Shown: positions 42,680 to 53,496, counted from the stretch's first letter. The stretch is DNA of 64,000 bases from Photobacterium sp. GJ3 (GCF_018199995.1 NZ_CP073578.1:2356001-2420000); one strand, 5' to 3'. Translations and numbers: made by a program. The notes: generated by a model not told the origin, from the sequence alone.

Positions 42680-43174
42680 TTAATGATGATTCGGCTGCGC
42701 AGCCTCGACCGGATTCTCCTGCCATAACAAGGCGGACGCTTCTCCTTCGGAATGAAAGTCCACCGCGGCGATCGACGAGGTCCGGAACATCAGCGGTTGC
42801 AGACCCGGAACCAGTTCGGCACTTAAATAGCCCACCAGCGGCAGGTGAGACACCACCAGCACGGTGCTCGGTTTTTCCAGTTCAATCACGGCTTTCAGGT
42901 AGTCCGCAACCTGCGCTGCATCACCATAAGGCGTGATGTCATCAATCGTCATCAGCGTTTTGGGCACCGGTAATTCTTCCGACATCGCCTGCCAGGTTTG
43001 CTGTGCACGCAGATACGGACTGACCCAGACCAGATCAAGCTCACCATCCAGATGACTGGCAAGCTGCCGGGCCATCTGCTGAGAATAGACTTTACCTTGT
43101 GCGGTCAGAGGCCGCTCCGCATCACTTGGGGCAAAATGCTGCGCTTCGCCATGACGCATGATAAAAATTCGCAT
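42680..43174 (-). CDS. sixA: Phosphohistidine phosphatase SixA
   Basis: 164 residues from ATG 43172-43174, giving the usual MRIFIMRHGEA start (a start three codons earlier is possible). RHG carries the catalytic His; VVSHLPLVGYL near residue 110 has the second active-site His. SixA removes phosphate from His of PtsN/NPr-type or ArcB HPt proteins. It lies next to pitrilysin on the other strand, as sixA does in several Vibrionaceae. Confidence 0.93.
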   Translation of the reverse strand: MRIFIMRHGEAQHFAPSDAERPLTAQGKVYSQQMARQLASHLDGELDLVWVSPYLRAQQTWQAMSEELPVPKTLMTIDDITPYGDAAQVADYLKAVIELEKPSTVLVVSHLPLVGYLSAELVPGLQPLMFRTSSIAAVDFHSEGEASALLWQENPVEAAQPNHH

Positions 43175-43395
43175 AGTCTCCAATCCGGTTGCGCGTTTCT
43201 GTGGTTATGCTAGCAAAGGCTGGCACACACAGGGTAGCCATTTAATCTTACGCGATGTGAAAGCGTGACGGCTGAATCGGTATCGCGAACGGAATATTTC
43301 TTCCCTCGAATGAAATCCCAGACCAGACAGAATTTGCCAGTGTACCTATTGGGCGTCATAATTAGCCTAATTCCCTTTAAAAATAGGCGCTTCCT

Positions 43396-46159
43396 GTGTT
43401 CAAGAGTCCGAACGATCCCAAAGAGTACCGCTATGTCACCCTTGAGAATCAACTCAGGGTGTTGCTGGTCCACGATCAGACGGCACCCCGGTCGGCAGCT
43501 GCACTTTCTGTCGGAATTGGTCATTTTGATGATCCGATGGATCGCCAGGGGATGGCCCATTTTCTTGAACATATGTTGTTTCTGGGGACAGAGAAATTCC
43601 CCCATCCCGGTGAATTTCAATCGTTCGTGAATCAGTACGGCGGCAGTAACAATGCCTGGACCGGAACTGAAAACACTACTTATTTCTTCGAAATCGTCCC
43701 ACCGGCTTTTGCTGCCGGTCTGGAAAGATTCGGCCAGTTTTTTACAGCGCCGCTGTTCAATGCAGATTCGATAGACAAAGAACGCCAGGCTGTCGACTCA
43801 GAGTACAAGCTCAAACTGAAAGACGACGTCCGTCGTTTATATCAGGTACATAAAGAGACGATTAACCCTGAGCATCCGTTTTCCAAATTCTCGGTCGGCG
43901 ACATTGGCACGCTGGAAGACCGTCCCGGCAAACCAGTTCGCGATGAACTCATCGCTTTCTATCGCCAGCATTATTCAGCCAGTTTGATGGGACTGGTCCT
44001 GCTCGGTCCCCAGACACTTGATGAACTGCAAACCTATGCCGAGCAGTTTTTCGGAGACATACCCGACTCAAATCAGGACAAAGCAGACATCGCCGTTCCT
44101 TTAGTGACAGACAGGGAAAATGCCCGCTTTATTACAGTGGAGCCCATCAAGGAAGTCCGCAAACTGACGCTGTCATTTTCCTTGCCGGCCATGGAACACC
44201 ATTACCGCAGCAAACCGCTGTCCTATCTGGCGCACTTGCTGGGCAATGAAGGGACCGGCAGTCTGATGTCCGTCCTGAAAAGTGAAGGGCTGATCAATAC
44301 TCTGGCCGCTGGGGGCGGTGTCAGCGGCAGTAATTTCCGTGAGTTTACCATTGGTCTGAATCTGACTCCAAAGGGCTGGATAAAATCGATCACATCGTGA
44401 CCACAATATTCCAGTATATTCAGCTCATTTCAACGCAGGGGCTGGCAGAATGGCGCTATCGTGAAAAACGCGCAGTACTGGAGCAGGCTTTCCGTTATCA
44501 GGAAAAAAGCCGTCCGTTGGATACCGTCAGTTATCTGGTCATGAATCTGCTGCATTACGCGCCGGAAGACATTGTTTACGGCGACTATATGATGAGTCAG
44601 TACAATGAAACTTTACTGAAAGAAGTGCTGACACAGCTTCGCCCTGATAATCTGCGTCTGACGCTGGTGGCCAAAGGTCAGCACTACAATCAGGTGGCCG
44701 ACTGGTATCACACCCCTTATGCCGTCACACCGTTTACGGCAGAGCAGCTCAGCAACTGGGCGGCGCCGGGCGTGAACCCTGCGCTGCAACTTCCGGAATC
44801 TAACCCTTACCTGTGTGAACGCTTAGATCCACATCCGCAGGAAAGCCAGCAGGATTTGCCCCCGCAACTGATTCAGGATCTGCCTGGTTTCCGGCTCTGG
44901 TTCAAACAAGAGCATGAATTCCGTGTGCCGAAAGGTCTGGTCTATGTGGCCATCGACAGCCCTCATGCAGTGAGCTCGGTTCGCAATATCGTCAAAACCC
45001 GGCTTTGCGTCGAGATGTTGATGGAAGCATGCAATGAGGTCGCCTATCCGGCTGAAGTCGCGGGCATGGCCTACAACTTGTACGCCCATCAGGGGGGGTA
45101 ACCCTGCAACTCTCTGGCTTCAGCGAAAAGCAGCCACTGCTGCTGAAATTACTGCTGGAGAAATTTGCCGGACGCACCTTCAACGTGGAACGGTTCAACA
45201 GCATCAAAGCACAGATGTTGCGCAACTGGCGCAATGCTGCGGAAGATAAACCGATATCTCAATTGTTTAACCAGTTAACGGGCTTGTTGCAACCCAATAA
45301 CCCGCCCTACCCGGCACTGATCAAAGAACTGGAAACCGTTGAGGTCTCCGAATTACCTGCATTTGTCGATGCCATGTTTGCTGAACTGCACATCGATACC
45401 TTTGTGTATGGGGACTGGCGCAAAGACGATGCGCTGGCGCTGGCCGAAGTCCTGAAAGATGCTTTCCGGGTAACCGATCAGCTCTATGGGGAAGCCCAGC
45501 GACCTCTGGTCCATCTGGGAGATTGCGGTACTTTAAGGTATGAAGTCGACTGCAATCACGCCGACTCAGCGATTCTGGTTTATCATCAGTCCAGAGAACA
45601 GTCGCCTAAAGCCATCGCAACCTATACGCTGGCCAATCACCTGATGTCCACCACATTTTTCCATGAGCTTCGTACAGAACAGCAACTGGGATATATGGTC
45701 GGCACAGCAAATCTGCCGCTGAACCGTTATCCCGGCTTGCTGCTCTATATTCAGTCCCCGGTGGCCGGGCCATTGCAACTGCTCGAAGCCATTGATGAAT
45801 TTACCAATGCATTTGCACTGGTGTTACTGGAACTGACAGAAAACCAGTGGCGGTCCAGCAAGCAGGGGTTGATTGCTCAACTATCTGAGCCAGACACCAA
45901 CCTGCGCGCCCGCGCACAACGCTATTGGGTCAGCATTGGCCATAAAGATGACCATTTTGACCAGCGCCAAAAAATTGCCGCTGAAATGGAATCTCTGTCC
46001 CGCGCAGAACTGGTGCGTTTTATGGTTGAAGAGATCAAACCACGCACGGCAAATCGCCTCATTACTTATTATCAGGGGGAAGCGCACAGTAATTTAACCC
46101 CACTGGAAGTCGGAGAGCCCATGACCTCCGTCAGCCATTTTCAACAGCAAGCCTGCTGA
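43396..46159 (+). pseudogene. Insulinase/pitrilysin-type M16 metalloprotease, two frameshifts (probable sequence errors)
   Basis: Three consecutive frames (43396-44400, to 45101, and to 46159) join into one protein of about 920 residues, the length of Vibrio insulinase-family proteins related to E. coli PtrA. The zinc motif HFLEHMLFLGTEKFP (inverted HxxEH) lies near residue 55, with the third ligand Glu in AVDSEYKLKLKDD near 135. Start is GTG 43396. Break 1: one G missing at 44373-44375 (restores LTPKGLDKIDHI). Break 2: one G missing in the seven-G run 45092-45098 (restores HQGGVTLQLSGFS). Lacks a clear signal peptide, so probably a cytosolic peptide-degrading enzyme. Functional if the errors are in the data. 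Confidence 0.88.
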
Positions 46160-46403
46160 CTCAGACGCCATACAGCTCCGGGCCAAGCGCCCGGAGAATA
46201 TGCCGGAAAAGCACATCAAAACCACTAAAATTGGAACCATGGTTACACTTTCATGAACATGTCCTAATTTTCCTTTCGTATCAGTCGATTAACTAATTTA
46301 CCAAATCAAGAGATTCCTCAGACTAGCAGTCTGTGCCGGAGTTCGCACAAGAAGTCATGAGGTCGAATATGCATTTTTTCAGGACAATGTTCAGGAACCT
46401 GTT

Positions 46404-46709
46404 ATGTCGCACGCCTGTTCGATCTGCCGTCAATCCATAACGGCGAAAAACCGGAGCTCTCATAGTCGGCTATTTTGCCAGACCTGTATGAAAGCAATTC
46501 ATCCCCGTCCTTTCGACGGGATGCTCTGCCTGATGACCAGTATTGCTTTATTTAGCCTGATCTTTTTACTCTGGATTGGCTTTAATCCCTTGATGGTTGC
46601 TGGCTCTGTCATCCTGTTGATGCATTTGATCAGACCCCGGCGTCTGTATCGGCGTTTTCGGCTCAATGCCACCATGCAACAAGGCTTTAAGCATCAAAAA
46701 ACAGTCTGA
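46404..46709 (+). CDS. Small zinc-ribbon membrane protein of unknown function
   Basis: 101 residues. CSIC near residue 5 and CQTC near 25 make a four-cysteine zinc ribbon, followed by one long or two short hydrophobic helices (about residues 40-78) and a very basic C-terminus (RPRRLYRRFRLN). No known family recognised. The ribbon resembles the N-terminal zinc finger of ComF-like proteins (CxxC...CxxC), but the rest does not. ATG with AGGAA upstream. Ends before a shared terminator. Confidence 0.65.
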   Translation: MSHACSICRQSITAKNRSSHSRLFCQTCMKAIHPRPFDGMLCLMTSIALFSLIFLLWIGFNPLMVAGSVILLMHLIRPRRLYRRFRLNATMQQGFKHQKTV

Positions 46710-46756
46710 ATTTTCACTGCTTTTCCGTTAAGTTCTATCTCCATCCCTCTAACGAC

Positions 46757-46780
46757 AAAGGCCTGCGATTGCAGGCCTTT
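46757..46780. terminator. Bidirectional terminator between the zinc-ribbon gene and fadJ
   Basis: AAAGGCCTGC and GCAGGCCTTT form a perfect 10-bp stem around GATT, followed by GATTTTTT on the plus strand. It serves the plus-strand gene and probably fadJ. Confidence 0.88.
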
Positions 46781-46800
46781 GATTTTTTCCTCAGGGAGAC

Positions 46801-48962
46801 TTACGCGTAGAAGCGCTGATCGTCCTGCGCCATTTGCAGCAAACGCTCACATGGGCGGAATCGCTCGCCATATTTATCGACGTGCTCATTCAGAAGTTCC
46901 ACCACACGCTTGGCGCCTAACTGGTCCATATAGCGGAACGGGCCACCCAGAAATGGGGGGAAACCGATACCAAAAATCGCCCCGATATCACCATCGCGGG
47001 CGCTGTGGACCACACCTTCATCCAGGCAACGGGCCGCCTCATTCAACATCATCAGCGTACAACGAATGGCTATCTCATGGCCGGAAGCTTTACGCTCCGG
47101 ATTCAGATTCAGCAGTTTATAAACGCTCTTATCAACGCCTTTCTTCCTCCCCTGATACAGATAGAAGCCTTTTCCGGTTTTACGACCTTTACGGCCATCT
47201 TTCAGCAGAATGTCGAATACATCCGGGCTCTGGAAACGCGAACCCAGCTCTTTTTCGAGAATCGGACTGATTTTCGCACCCACATCCACCCCGACTTCGT
47301 CGAGTAGGGTGATTGGACCGACCGGGAAGCCAAAATCCAGCAGTGCTGTATCAATGTGCTCAATCGGTTCGCCACTCAACAAAGCCAGCGCCGCTTCGTT
47401 CATATAAGGTGCCAGAATCCGGTTGACGTAAAAACCAGCTTTATCCGCGACGACAATCGGGGTTTTTCCCTGCTTTTTCGCCAGTTTCACTACAGTCGCA
47501 ACGGTCTGTGGTGACGTGCCTTCATGCGGGATCACTTCCACCAGCGGCATTTTCTCAACCGGGCTGAAATAATGCAGACCCACAACCTGCTCCGGACGTT
47601 CCGCAACAGAGGCAATCTGGTGAATCGGCAGTGACGACGTATTGGTCGCGAAAATCGTATCCGGACGGGCGTTTGTTTCAACGTCTCGCACCATTTGGTG
47701 TTTCAGCTTCAGATCCTCAAACACCGCTTCAATCACGACATCAGCCTGATCAAAGCCGCGATAATCAACACCACCCTGAATCATCAGCATCTGCTTTTGC
47801 AATGCCGCTTTACTGATGATCTTCCGCTTACGTTTTTTATCCAGCAATTTATAGTTGTACGACAACGCATTCAGAATGCCGTCGTTTGAAATGTCTTTGA
47901 TCTTCACCGGTAGGCCAGCTTTTGCTGCAGAGACATGGCTGATCCCTCCCCCATCAGGCCACCACCCAGTACAGCAACCCGCTTCACGGTTGCAGGCTGA
48001 ACTTCACTGCCAACGCCGGTTTCTTTCTTCATGGCCGTCGTTGCAAAGAAGAGACTGCGCAACGCAGCAGATTCAGAGGTCATCACCAGCTCGCCAAAGC
48101 GGCGGGCTTCTTCTTTCAGGCCTTTCGACATACCATGCTGCAGGCCATATTTGATCACATCCAGAATGGCATCTGCAGCCGGATAGTTACCCCGTGTTTT
48201 TTCACGGATCTTTTTCCGGGCCTGATCAAAGACCAGCGTGCGGCCAACCGGGTTGCCGCCCATCGCCCAGTCCTGAAAACTGTGCTTGCGGGTTGGTTTC
48301 CCTTTCAGAGCCAATGACTCAGCCACGGTCAGTAAGATGCTTTCCGGTACACATTCATCCACCACACCCAGCTGCTTGGCTTTTTTCGCACGAAGCTGTT
48401 TACCCGTCAGGATCAGATCCAGCGAGTTGGCCACACCAATCAGGCGCGGCAAGCGCTGCGTGCCACCGGAACCCGGCAACAAACCCAACTGAACTTCCGG
48501 CAATCCGAGTTTGGTGATCTCGGAGTCTGTACAAACTCGGCTGTGACAAGCCAGCGCCAGTTCCAGACCACCACCAAGACATGGGCCATGAATGGCAGCG
48601 ACCACATGAAATGGCAGCGCTTCCAGACGCTGAAACATCGTCTGCCCCTGAGTCGCCAGCGCTTCTGCTTCCTGGACGGTTGTGCAGGCTGCCAGCATCC
48701 GGATGTCAGCCCCTGCCACAAAGTTATCTGGCTTACCGGAGTGAACAACCAGACCTTTGATCTCAGATTTCTTACTTTCCAGCTCATCCAGCACAGCACC
48801 GACCTGCGATGCGAATGCCGCCTGCAGCGTATTCATTTTTTCGCCGGGCACATCAATATTCAGCCATGCAACCCCATTGTCACCGTAGCGCAGCTGAAAT
48901 GCAGAAGCGGGTGTGTCTGCTGTCTGAACTGTGTTTTGTTCTGTCATGGTTACATCCGTCAT
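46801..48962 (-). pseudogene. fadJ: Fatty acid oxidation complex alpha subunit FadJ, frameshifted (probable sequence error)
   Basis: Two frames join into about 720 residues. The N-terminal frame (48962 to 47904) is an enoyl-CoA hydratase/isomerase with [16 protein letters not shown] and [20 protein letters not shown]. The C-terminal frame (47907 to 46801) is the 3-hydroxyacyl-CoA dehydrogenase with [15 protein letters not shown]. The break is in the dinucleotide site: plus-strand C run 47948-47952 is one short; adding one G on the coding strand gives [18 protein letters not shown], the normal FadJ reading. FadJ with FadI runs beta-oxidation, especially without oxygen. Start ATG overlaps the fadI stop by one base (TAATG). 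Confidence 0.92.
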
Positions 48963-50272
48963 TATTCAGCCTCCAGGATCATCGCTGCACCCAGACCACC
49001 AGCTGCACAGGCCGTATTGAGCGCCAGTCCGCCCCCTCGCCGCTGCAATTCACGCAACGTTTGGGTAATCATTCGTGCACCGGTGGCTGCGAATGGATGG
49101 CCGTAGGCAATTGAGCCACCCAGCACGTTGAATTTATCCATATCGATTTCGCCAATTGCTTCGCTTCGGCCCAGTTTTTCCTGCGCGAATTGTCTGGAAG
49201 CAAACATTTTCACATTCGCCAGCGTTTGCGCCGCAAATGCTTCATGCATATCAATCAGCGTCAGGTCTGACAGTGTCAGGCCAGCCCTGTCCAGTGCCAG
49301 CGGTGTCGCGTAGGACGGTCCCATCAGCATGTCCTGTTCAACCCCAATCGCAGAAAATGCGTACGATCGAATATAGCCCAGCGGCTTGAGACCCAGCTCC
49401 TTCGCGCGACCTTCACGCATCAGCAGAATCGCCGCAGCGCCATCAGTCAGCGGTGTACTGTTTGCTGCGGTCACAGAACCATACTTGCGGTCGAACGCAG
49501 GACGCAGTTTCGCATAGCCTTCAACGGTGGAATCTTCCCGGACGTTGTTGTCTTTATCGATCCACTGGCGATACGGTTCGGGAAATGCCGTGATCACTTC
49601 ATCCTGAATCAAACCATCACGCCATGCCTGAGCGGCCAGTGTATGTGAACGATGGGCCAGCGCATCCTGCTCTGCCCGGCTGATCCCATGGGTTTTCGCC
49701 ATTTGCTCTGCCGTCTGGCCCATACTCAGGCCTGTCGAGTATTCTGCAACTGCAGGGGGCACCGGCATCAGATCTTTCAGGCTGAGTTTACTCAGCAGGC
49801 TCATTTTCTTGCCCATGGTCTTGGCTTTACTCAGTGACAGTAATGTCGCAGCCAGTTTTTTGGACACGCCAATCGGCAACACAGAAGACGAGTCAGCCCC
49901 GCCGGCAATGCCGATATCAATGGTGCCTGAAATGATACTTTCAGCAACATTTGCTGCTGCCTGGAAACTTGTGGCGCATGCACGTGTCACACTGTAAGCA
50001 TCGGTGTGAATGTTCATGCCCGTCCCCAGAACGATTTCACGGGCAATATTCGGAGCTGCTGGCATTTGAACCACTTGGCCAAAAACCACCTGTTCAATCA
50101 AAGCGGGGTCAAAGTCAATCTTTTGCAGCATTTCGTTAACCACCATTTTGCCCATATCCAACGCTGGTACGCCATTAAAGGCAGTCGCCTGGCGGGCAAA
50201 AGGGGTACGTAATCCTGTCACAACAGCAATACGCTCACCCTGTTGGGTGGTAAGTTTCTGGCGACGTGTCAT
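48962..50272 (-). CDS. fadI: Acetyl-CoA C-acyltransferase FadI (3-ketoacyl-CoA thiolase)
   Basis: 436 residues. Thiolase marks: nucleophile Cys in [18 protein letters not shown] (about residue 98), [15 protein letters not shown] near 335, [16 protein letters not shown] near 395, and the final Cys in [14 protein letters not shown]. It performs the last step of beta-oxidation, releasing acetyl-CoA, in complex with FadJ. First gene of the fadI-fadJ operon. A FadR-like site lies 29-39 bases upstream of the start. Confidence 0.95.
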   Translation of the reverse strand: MTRRQKLTTQQGERIAVVTGLRTPFARQATAFNGVPALDMGKMVVNEMLQKIDFDPALIEQVVFGQVVQMPAAPNIAREIVLGTGMNIHTDAYSVTRACATSFQAAANVAESIISGTIDIGIAGGADSSSVLPIGVSKKLAATLLSLSKAKTMGKKMSLLSKLSLKDLMPVPPAVAEYSTGLSMGQTAEQMAKTHGISRAEQDALAHRSHTLAAQAWRDGLIQDEVITAFPEPYRQWIDKDNNVREDSTVEGYAKLRPAFDRKYGSVTAANSTPLTDGAAAILLMREGRAKELGLKPLGYIRSYAFSAIGVEQDMLMGPSYATPLALDRAGLTLSDLTLIDMHEAFAAQTLANVKMFASRQFAQEKLGRSEAIGEIDMDKFNVLGGSIAYGHPFAATGARMITQTLRELQRRGGGLALNTACAAGGLGAAMILEAE

Positions 50273-50300
50273 CGCGACTCCTTATCATGATGTAATCTAG

Positions 50301-50311
50301 AGGTCAGACCA
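50301..50311. promoter_or_regulatory. FadR-like operator upstream of fadI
   Basis: AGGTCAGACCA; read on the minus strand, TGGTCTGACCT, which fits the TGGTCNGACC core of FadR sites. FadR represses fad genes until long-chain acyl-CoA is present. No FadR gene lies in the window. Confidence 0.7.
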
Positions 50312-50724
50312 CATTGATTGTAACGGCATTGTTATTAATTTCAAATCAATGTTTAAAAGTTGAGAGACGTCAAAAACAATAAAAAAAGTAAGGGAATTTT
50401 GAGTCGAATAAAAAAAAACCACACCGCTATGGTATGGTTGTCAAACTCTCAATGTCAGCCGAGCGTCAAATGACGTGTAAAAGTGTGAAGAGAGAAATCC
50501 GGTGTTCGCGATTGGAATACAGAAAACCGGTGAGGCTCATACGCAATTCGTTGAAGGGTATACTGAGTCCCGAAAGGACGTTATCGAGAATCAACACCCG
50601 ATAACCAGCTCAGTATAACGAAAACCGGCTGACAGATATTGAGGATAATCAATAACACTATAAGAATCACTTGAATCCAAACATTATTCAGCACCGTAAG
50701 ATCGACAACAATGGATGATGACGG
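50312..50724. other. Long leader region ahead of the ECF sigma gene
   Basis: About 410 bases without a gene. It contains an imperfect hairpin AACCACACC/GGTATGGTT near 50418-50440, two copies of GAAAACCGG (50522-50530 and 50620-50628) and the three-stem structure between them. No other coding potential seen. Confidence 0.5.
50559..50617 (+). other. Possible structured RNA (three-way junction) upstream of the ECF sigma gene
   Basis: TATACTGAG (50559-50567) pairs with CTCAGTATA (50609-50617). Enclosed are a short stem TCC/GGA (50568-50578) and a seven-pair stem GTTATCG/CGATAAC (50580-50605). The layout is a three-way junction of 59 bases in the leader of the sigma gene, flanked closely by the GAAAACCGG direct repeats. 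It may be a cis-regulatory RNA, a small RNA, or a DNA palindrome. The strand is assumed from the downstream gene. Confidence 0.4.
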
Positions 50725-51312
50725 ATGGACAAGAGCATGATGAAGCAGTTTTTCCGTAAGAAAAGTGCAGAGACCTCGGTCTCTGTAGATATGAATAAAC
50801 AAAAACGATATGAATCTCTGGTCAGAGCCTGGCACAAAGACCTTTACAGGTATGCTTATTGGCTCTGCCACGACCCTCATATCGCTGAGGATTTAGTGCA
50901 GGAAACTTGTCTACGTGCATGGCGGTCTTTAGACAGCCTGAAAGATGACAGTGCCGCAAAAGCTTGGCTGATTACCATCTTACGCAGAGAAAATGCCCGC
51001 CGGTTTGAAAGGAAGCAACTTGATTTAGTGGATTTGGATGAATATGCCATTCCCGATCATGAACCGGAGACATCCAGTCTAGGTGATTCAGAACTGAGTC
51101 AGCTGAGTCGTTTACTTCAGCAGCTTTCGCCTGAATATCGAGAACCTCTGGTTTTACAAGTTATGGCTGGATTCAACGGGGATGAAATTGCTAATATCTT
51201 AGGACTGAACCGCAACACTGTCATGACGCGGCTGTTCAGGGCTCGTAATCAGTTGAAAGATTCCATAGAAAAGCAAACCGAACGGAGGGGGCAACATAAT
51301 GGACGACCTTGA
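50725..51312 (+). CDS. ECF-type RNA polymerase sigma factor
   Basis: 195 residues. Region 2: LYRYAYWLCHDPHIAEDLVQ (about residues 40-60) with RAWRSL; region 4: LSPEYREPLVL and GDEIANILGLNRNTVMTRLFRAR. A start further in (MNKQKRYESL) would give a more typical length; the given start is the longest plausible. The stop overlaps the DUF3379 gene by 14 bases, so the pair is coupled like a sigma/anti-sigma unit. The same sigma-DUF3379-fadL order occurs beside fadIJ in Vibrio cholerae. Its regulon is not known to me. Confidence 0.9.
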   Translation: MDKSMMKQFFRKKSAETSVSVDMNKQKRYESLVRAWHKDLYRYAYWLCHDPHIAEDLVQETCLRAWRSLDSLKDDSAAKAWLITILRRENARRFERKQLDLVDLDEYAIPDHEPETSSLGDSELSQLSRLLQQLSPEYREPLVLQVMAGFNGDEIANILGLNRNTVMTRLFRARNQLKDSIEKQTERRGQHNGRP

Positions 51313-52012
51313 ATTTCGTCGCAGAATCCTGGCTGATCCCAAAGATCGCAGCCTGGCAATGTGCGCGGCGAAGAATTCGTCAGTCACCAACCGAAAACTC
51401 CATAATGAACTACAGCAGTTAGATAGTAAGCTGGCTGCTGTGATGAAGGTCGATGTCCCGGAAGATCTGGCCGATCGGATTCTGTTTCGTCAGTCCGGTC
51501 AGGGATATCAGGCAGAAAAAAAAGTGCGCCGTCATTTGGCAATCGCAGCTTCCGTTGCTTTCTTCGGGGGCTTACTGCTTGGAAAATTTATCCCGGATGC
51601 CATACCCGGTTCTTCACCCGACATTGGTCAGATTGCACTGACACACATCTATAATGAAGCGCCTTTTGTCAATCAGATCGATGAAGGCGTCTCTCTGACT
51701 CAGGTAAACGCTAAGCTGAAGCCATTTGGTCCGACACTGAGCACTTTGCCGTCGCATGTCTACTACCTGAATCATTGTGGTTTTAACGGCGGCGATGCCT
51801 TACATATGGTACTGCATGGTCAGCACGGTAAAATCACTGTTTTTGTGGTCCCTCAGCCCAGTAAAAACATGACCAGTTTCGAAGACAATAATATGAACGG
51901 GGTGGTGATGCCTTCACATGACGCCAGCCTGATTGTTGTGGGCAACAAAGGTGAGAATATAATGCCCATTGCCGAAAAACTCCAAAAAGCAATGCACTGG
52001 CAAGATATCTGA
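51299..52012 (+). CDS. DUF3379 protein, probable anti-sigma factor
   Basis: 237 residues. An N-terminal cytosolic part of about 75 residues is followed by one membrane helix (about residues 80-100, AIAASVAFFGGLLLGKFI) and an outer domain of about 130 residues. This single-span layout and the overlap with the sigma gene point to a membrane anti-sigma factor with a periplasmic sensor. DUF3379 is recognised from the N-terminal segment MDDLEFRRRILADPKDR. A near-perfect hairpin terminator follows. Confidence 0.82.
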   Translation: MDDLEFRRRILADPKDRSLAMCAAKNSSVTNRKLHNELQQLDSKLAAVMKVDVPEDLADRILFRQSGQGYQAEKKVRRHLAIAASVAFFGGLLLGKFIPDAIPGSSPDIGQIALTHIYNEAPFVNQIDEGVSLTQVNAKLKPFGPTLSTLPSHVYYLNHCGFNGGDALHMVLHGQHGKITVFVVPQPSKNMTSFEDNNMNGVVMPSHDASLIVVGNKGENIMPIAEKLQKAMHWQDI

Positions 52013-52020
52013 ATCCCCTT

Positions 52021-52054
52021 TTTCGATGACAGCATTCAACTGCTGTCATCGAAA
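52021..52054. terminator. Strong hairpin after the DUF3379 gene
   Basis: TTTCGATGACAGCA and TGCTGTCATCGAAA form a perfect 14-bp stem around TTCAAC, nine bases after the stop. The downstream flank is TGCTTATCTTTTC, so termination is likely. Confidence 0.75.
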
Positions 52055-52111
52055 TGCTTATCTTTTCATCAATCAAACCTCCCCCATTATTGATAAAACA
52101 ATAACTTAGAG

Positions 52112-52126
52112 ACTGGTCAGATTTGT
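52112..52126. promoter_or_regulatory. FadR-like site upstream of fadL
   Basis: ACTGGTCAGATTTGT agrees with the left half and most of the right half of the E. coli FadR consensus AACTGGTCNGACCTGTT. It lies about 85 bases ahead of the fadL start, where it could repress uptake. Confidence 0.6.
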
Positions 52127-52208
52127 CCTGCTTTCTTCTGCCCCTAAAATCGGCTCCCCGCTGGTACTTTCTTGTGCCAGACGGTCAAGAAAATCAGGAT
52201 AAAAATAA

Positions 52209-53471
52209 ATGTACAAGAAGCGTCTGTTTACAAAAACCATGATGGCGACTGCCATCGCATTGGCATCTCATCAGTCACTGGCTGCGGGATTCCAGTTAAA
52301 CTCACAATCGGCCACTGGACTGGGCCGCGCATTTGCCGGTGATGCCGTGATTGCAGACAATGCGTCTGTCATGGCACGTAACGCTGCTGCAATGACGCTG
52401 TTCAATGCACCTGCAATCTCACTGGGCCTGAATGTTATTGATACTGACATTGAGGTAAAAGATGCGAACTATACGCTCTCAAATCCACTGACGAGCTCCG
52501 TTACATCAGCGAATCTCGACAGTGAACAAATCGGCGGCACATCCTATGTCCCGAATCTGTATTATGTTCACCCGGTGAATGACAAGCTGGCACTGGGTGT
52601 TGGGATTTACTCAAACTTCGGCACCAAGACAGAATTCAGCAACAGCTATGCTGCCAATGAATTCGGCGGGCTGACTGATGTGAAAAGCATGAACCTGACG
52701 CTGAATGCGGCATACCGTCTCAACCCGCAATGGAGCATTGGTGGTGGTCTCGACATCATCTATGGCCAGGGTGAACTGAAGCGTTCGAACAAGACCATCG
52801 AAGGTGTGCTTCAGTATTCGAAAAGCGTTCAAGGACCACTGCTGGATGTCGATGTTGATGGCACCGCGGTAGGTTTCAACCTGGGCACTGTGTATGAACT
52901 GAATGACGCAAACCGTTTCGGTCTGGCCTATCACTACAGTCCGGAACTGGAGGCAGATGGCGATATTTATGCGCAACAAGCTGGTGGACAGCTCAACGGC
53001 CAGAAACTGCTGATGCCCCTGCCGGACATGGTTGAATTCTCAGGCTTCCACCAACTGAACAACCAGTTTGCCGTTCACTATAGTGTTCAGTGGATCGAGT
53101 GGAGCAGCTTCGATGTGCTGAAAACCAACAAAGGTGTCACGCTGAACGAATATGAATGGCAGAATGGCTGGCATTACGCCATTGGTGGTACCTATACACT
53201 GAATTCAGACTGGACGCTACGTGCCGGTTATATGTACGACACCAGTGCTCAGGACAAGAAAACCTCGATTTCTGTACCAGATTCAGATCGCCAGTGGTTC
53301 TCAGGCGGTTTCAGCTATAACCTGAGCAGCAAATCTACGGTCGATTTTGGTCTGACTTACCTGATGGGTAAAGATGTTCAGGCAACAGAAAGCACTGATC
53401 TTTCAAGCGTCTCGGCAACCACACGTGCTGACGCGCTGCTGTACGGCGTACAGTTCAGCCACTCTTTCTAA
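52209..53471 (+). CDS. fadL: Long-chain fatty acid outer-membrane transporter FadL
   Basis: 420 residues. Signal peptide to about residue 25 (ALASHQSLAA), then the FadL N-terminal plug region GFQLNSQSATGLGRAFAGDA, followed by amphipathic strands of a 14-stranded barrel ending in Phe (VQFSHSF), the outer-membrane signature. FadL binds long-chain fatty acids outside and releases them laterally. ATG follows AGGAT. Its closeness to fadIJ and the FadR-like site supports a fatty-acid regulon. Confidence 0.95.
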   Translation: MYKKRLFTKTMMATAIALASHQSLAAGFQLNSQSATGLGRAFAGDAVIADNASVMARNAAAMTLFNAPAISLGLNVIDTDIEVKDANYTLSNPLTSSVTSANLDSEQIGGTSYVPNLYYVHPVNDKLALGVGIYSNFGTKTEFSNSYAANEFGGLTDVKSMNLTLNAAYRLNPQWSIGGGLDIIYGQGELKRSNKTIEGVLQYSKSVQGPLLDVDVDGTAVGFNLGTVYELNDANRFGLAYHYSPELEADGDIYAQQAGGQLNGQKLLMPLPDMVEFSGFHQLNNQFAVHYSVQWIEWSSFDVLKTNKGVTLNEYEWQNGWHYAIGGTYTLNSDWTLRAGYMYDTSAQDKKTSISVPDSDRQWFSGGFSYNLSSKSTVDFGLTYLMGKDVQATESTDLSSVSATTRADALLYGVQFSHSF

Positions 53472-53496
53472 GCAAAGCGTCCACACCAGACAGTAC

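Noticed and set aside
45092-45098. Seven-G run as a phase-variation switch of the protease
   Set aside because: Four other genes carry the same missing-G pattern in much shorter runs, so a sequence error explains all of them better.
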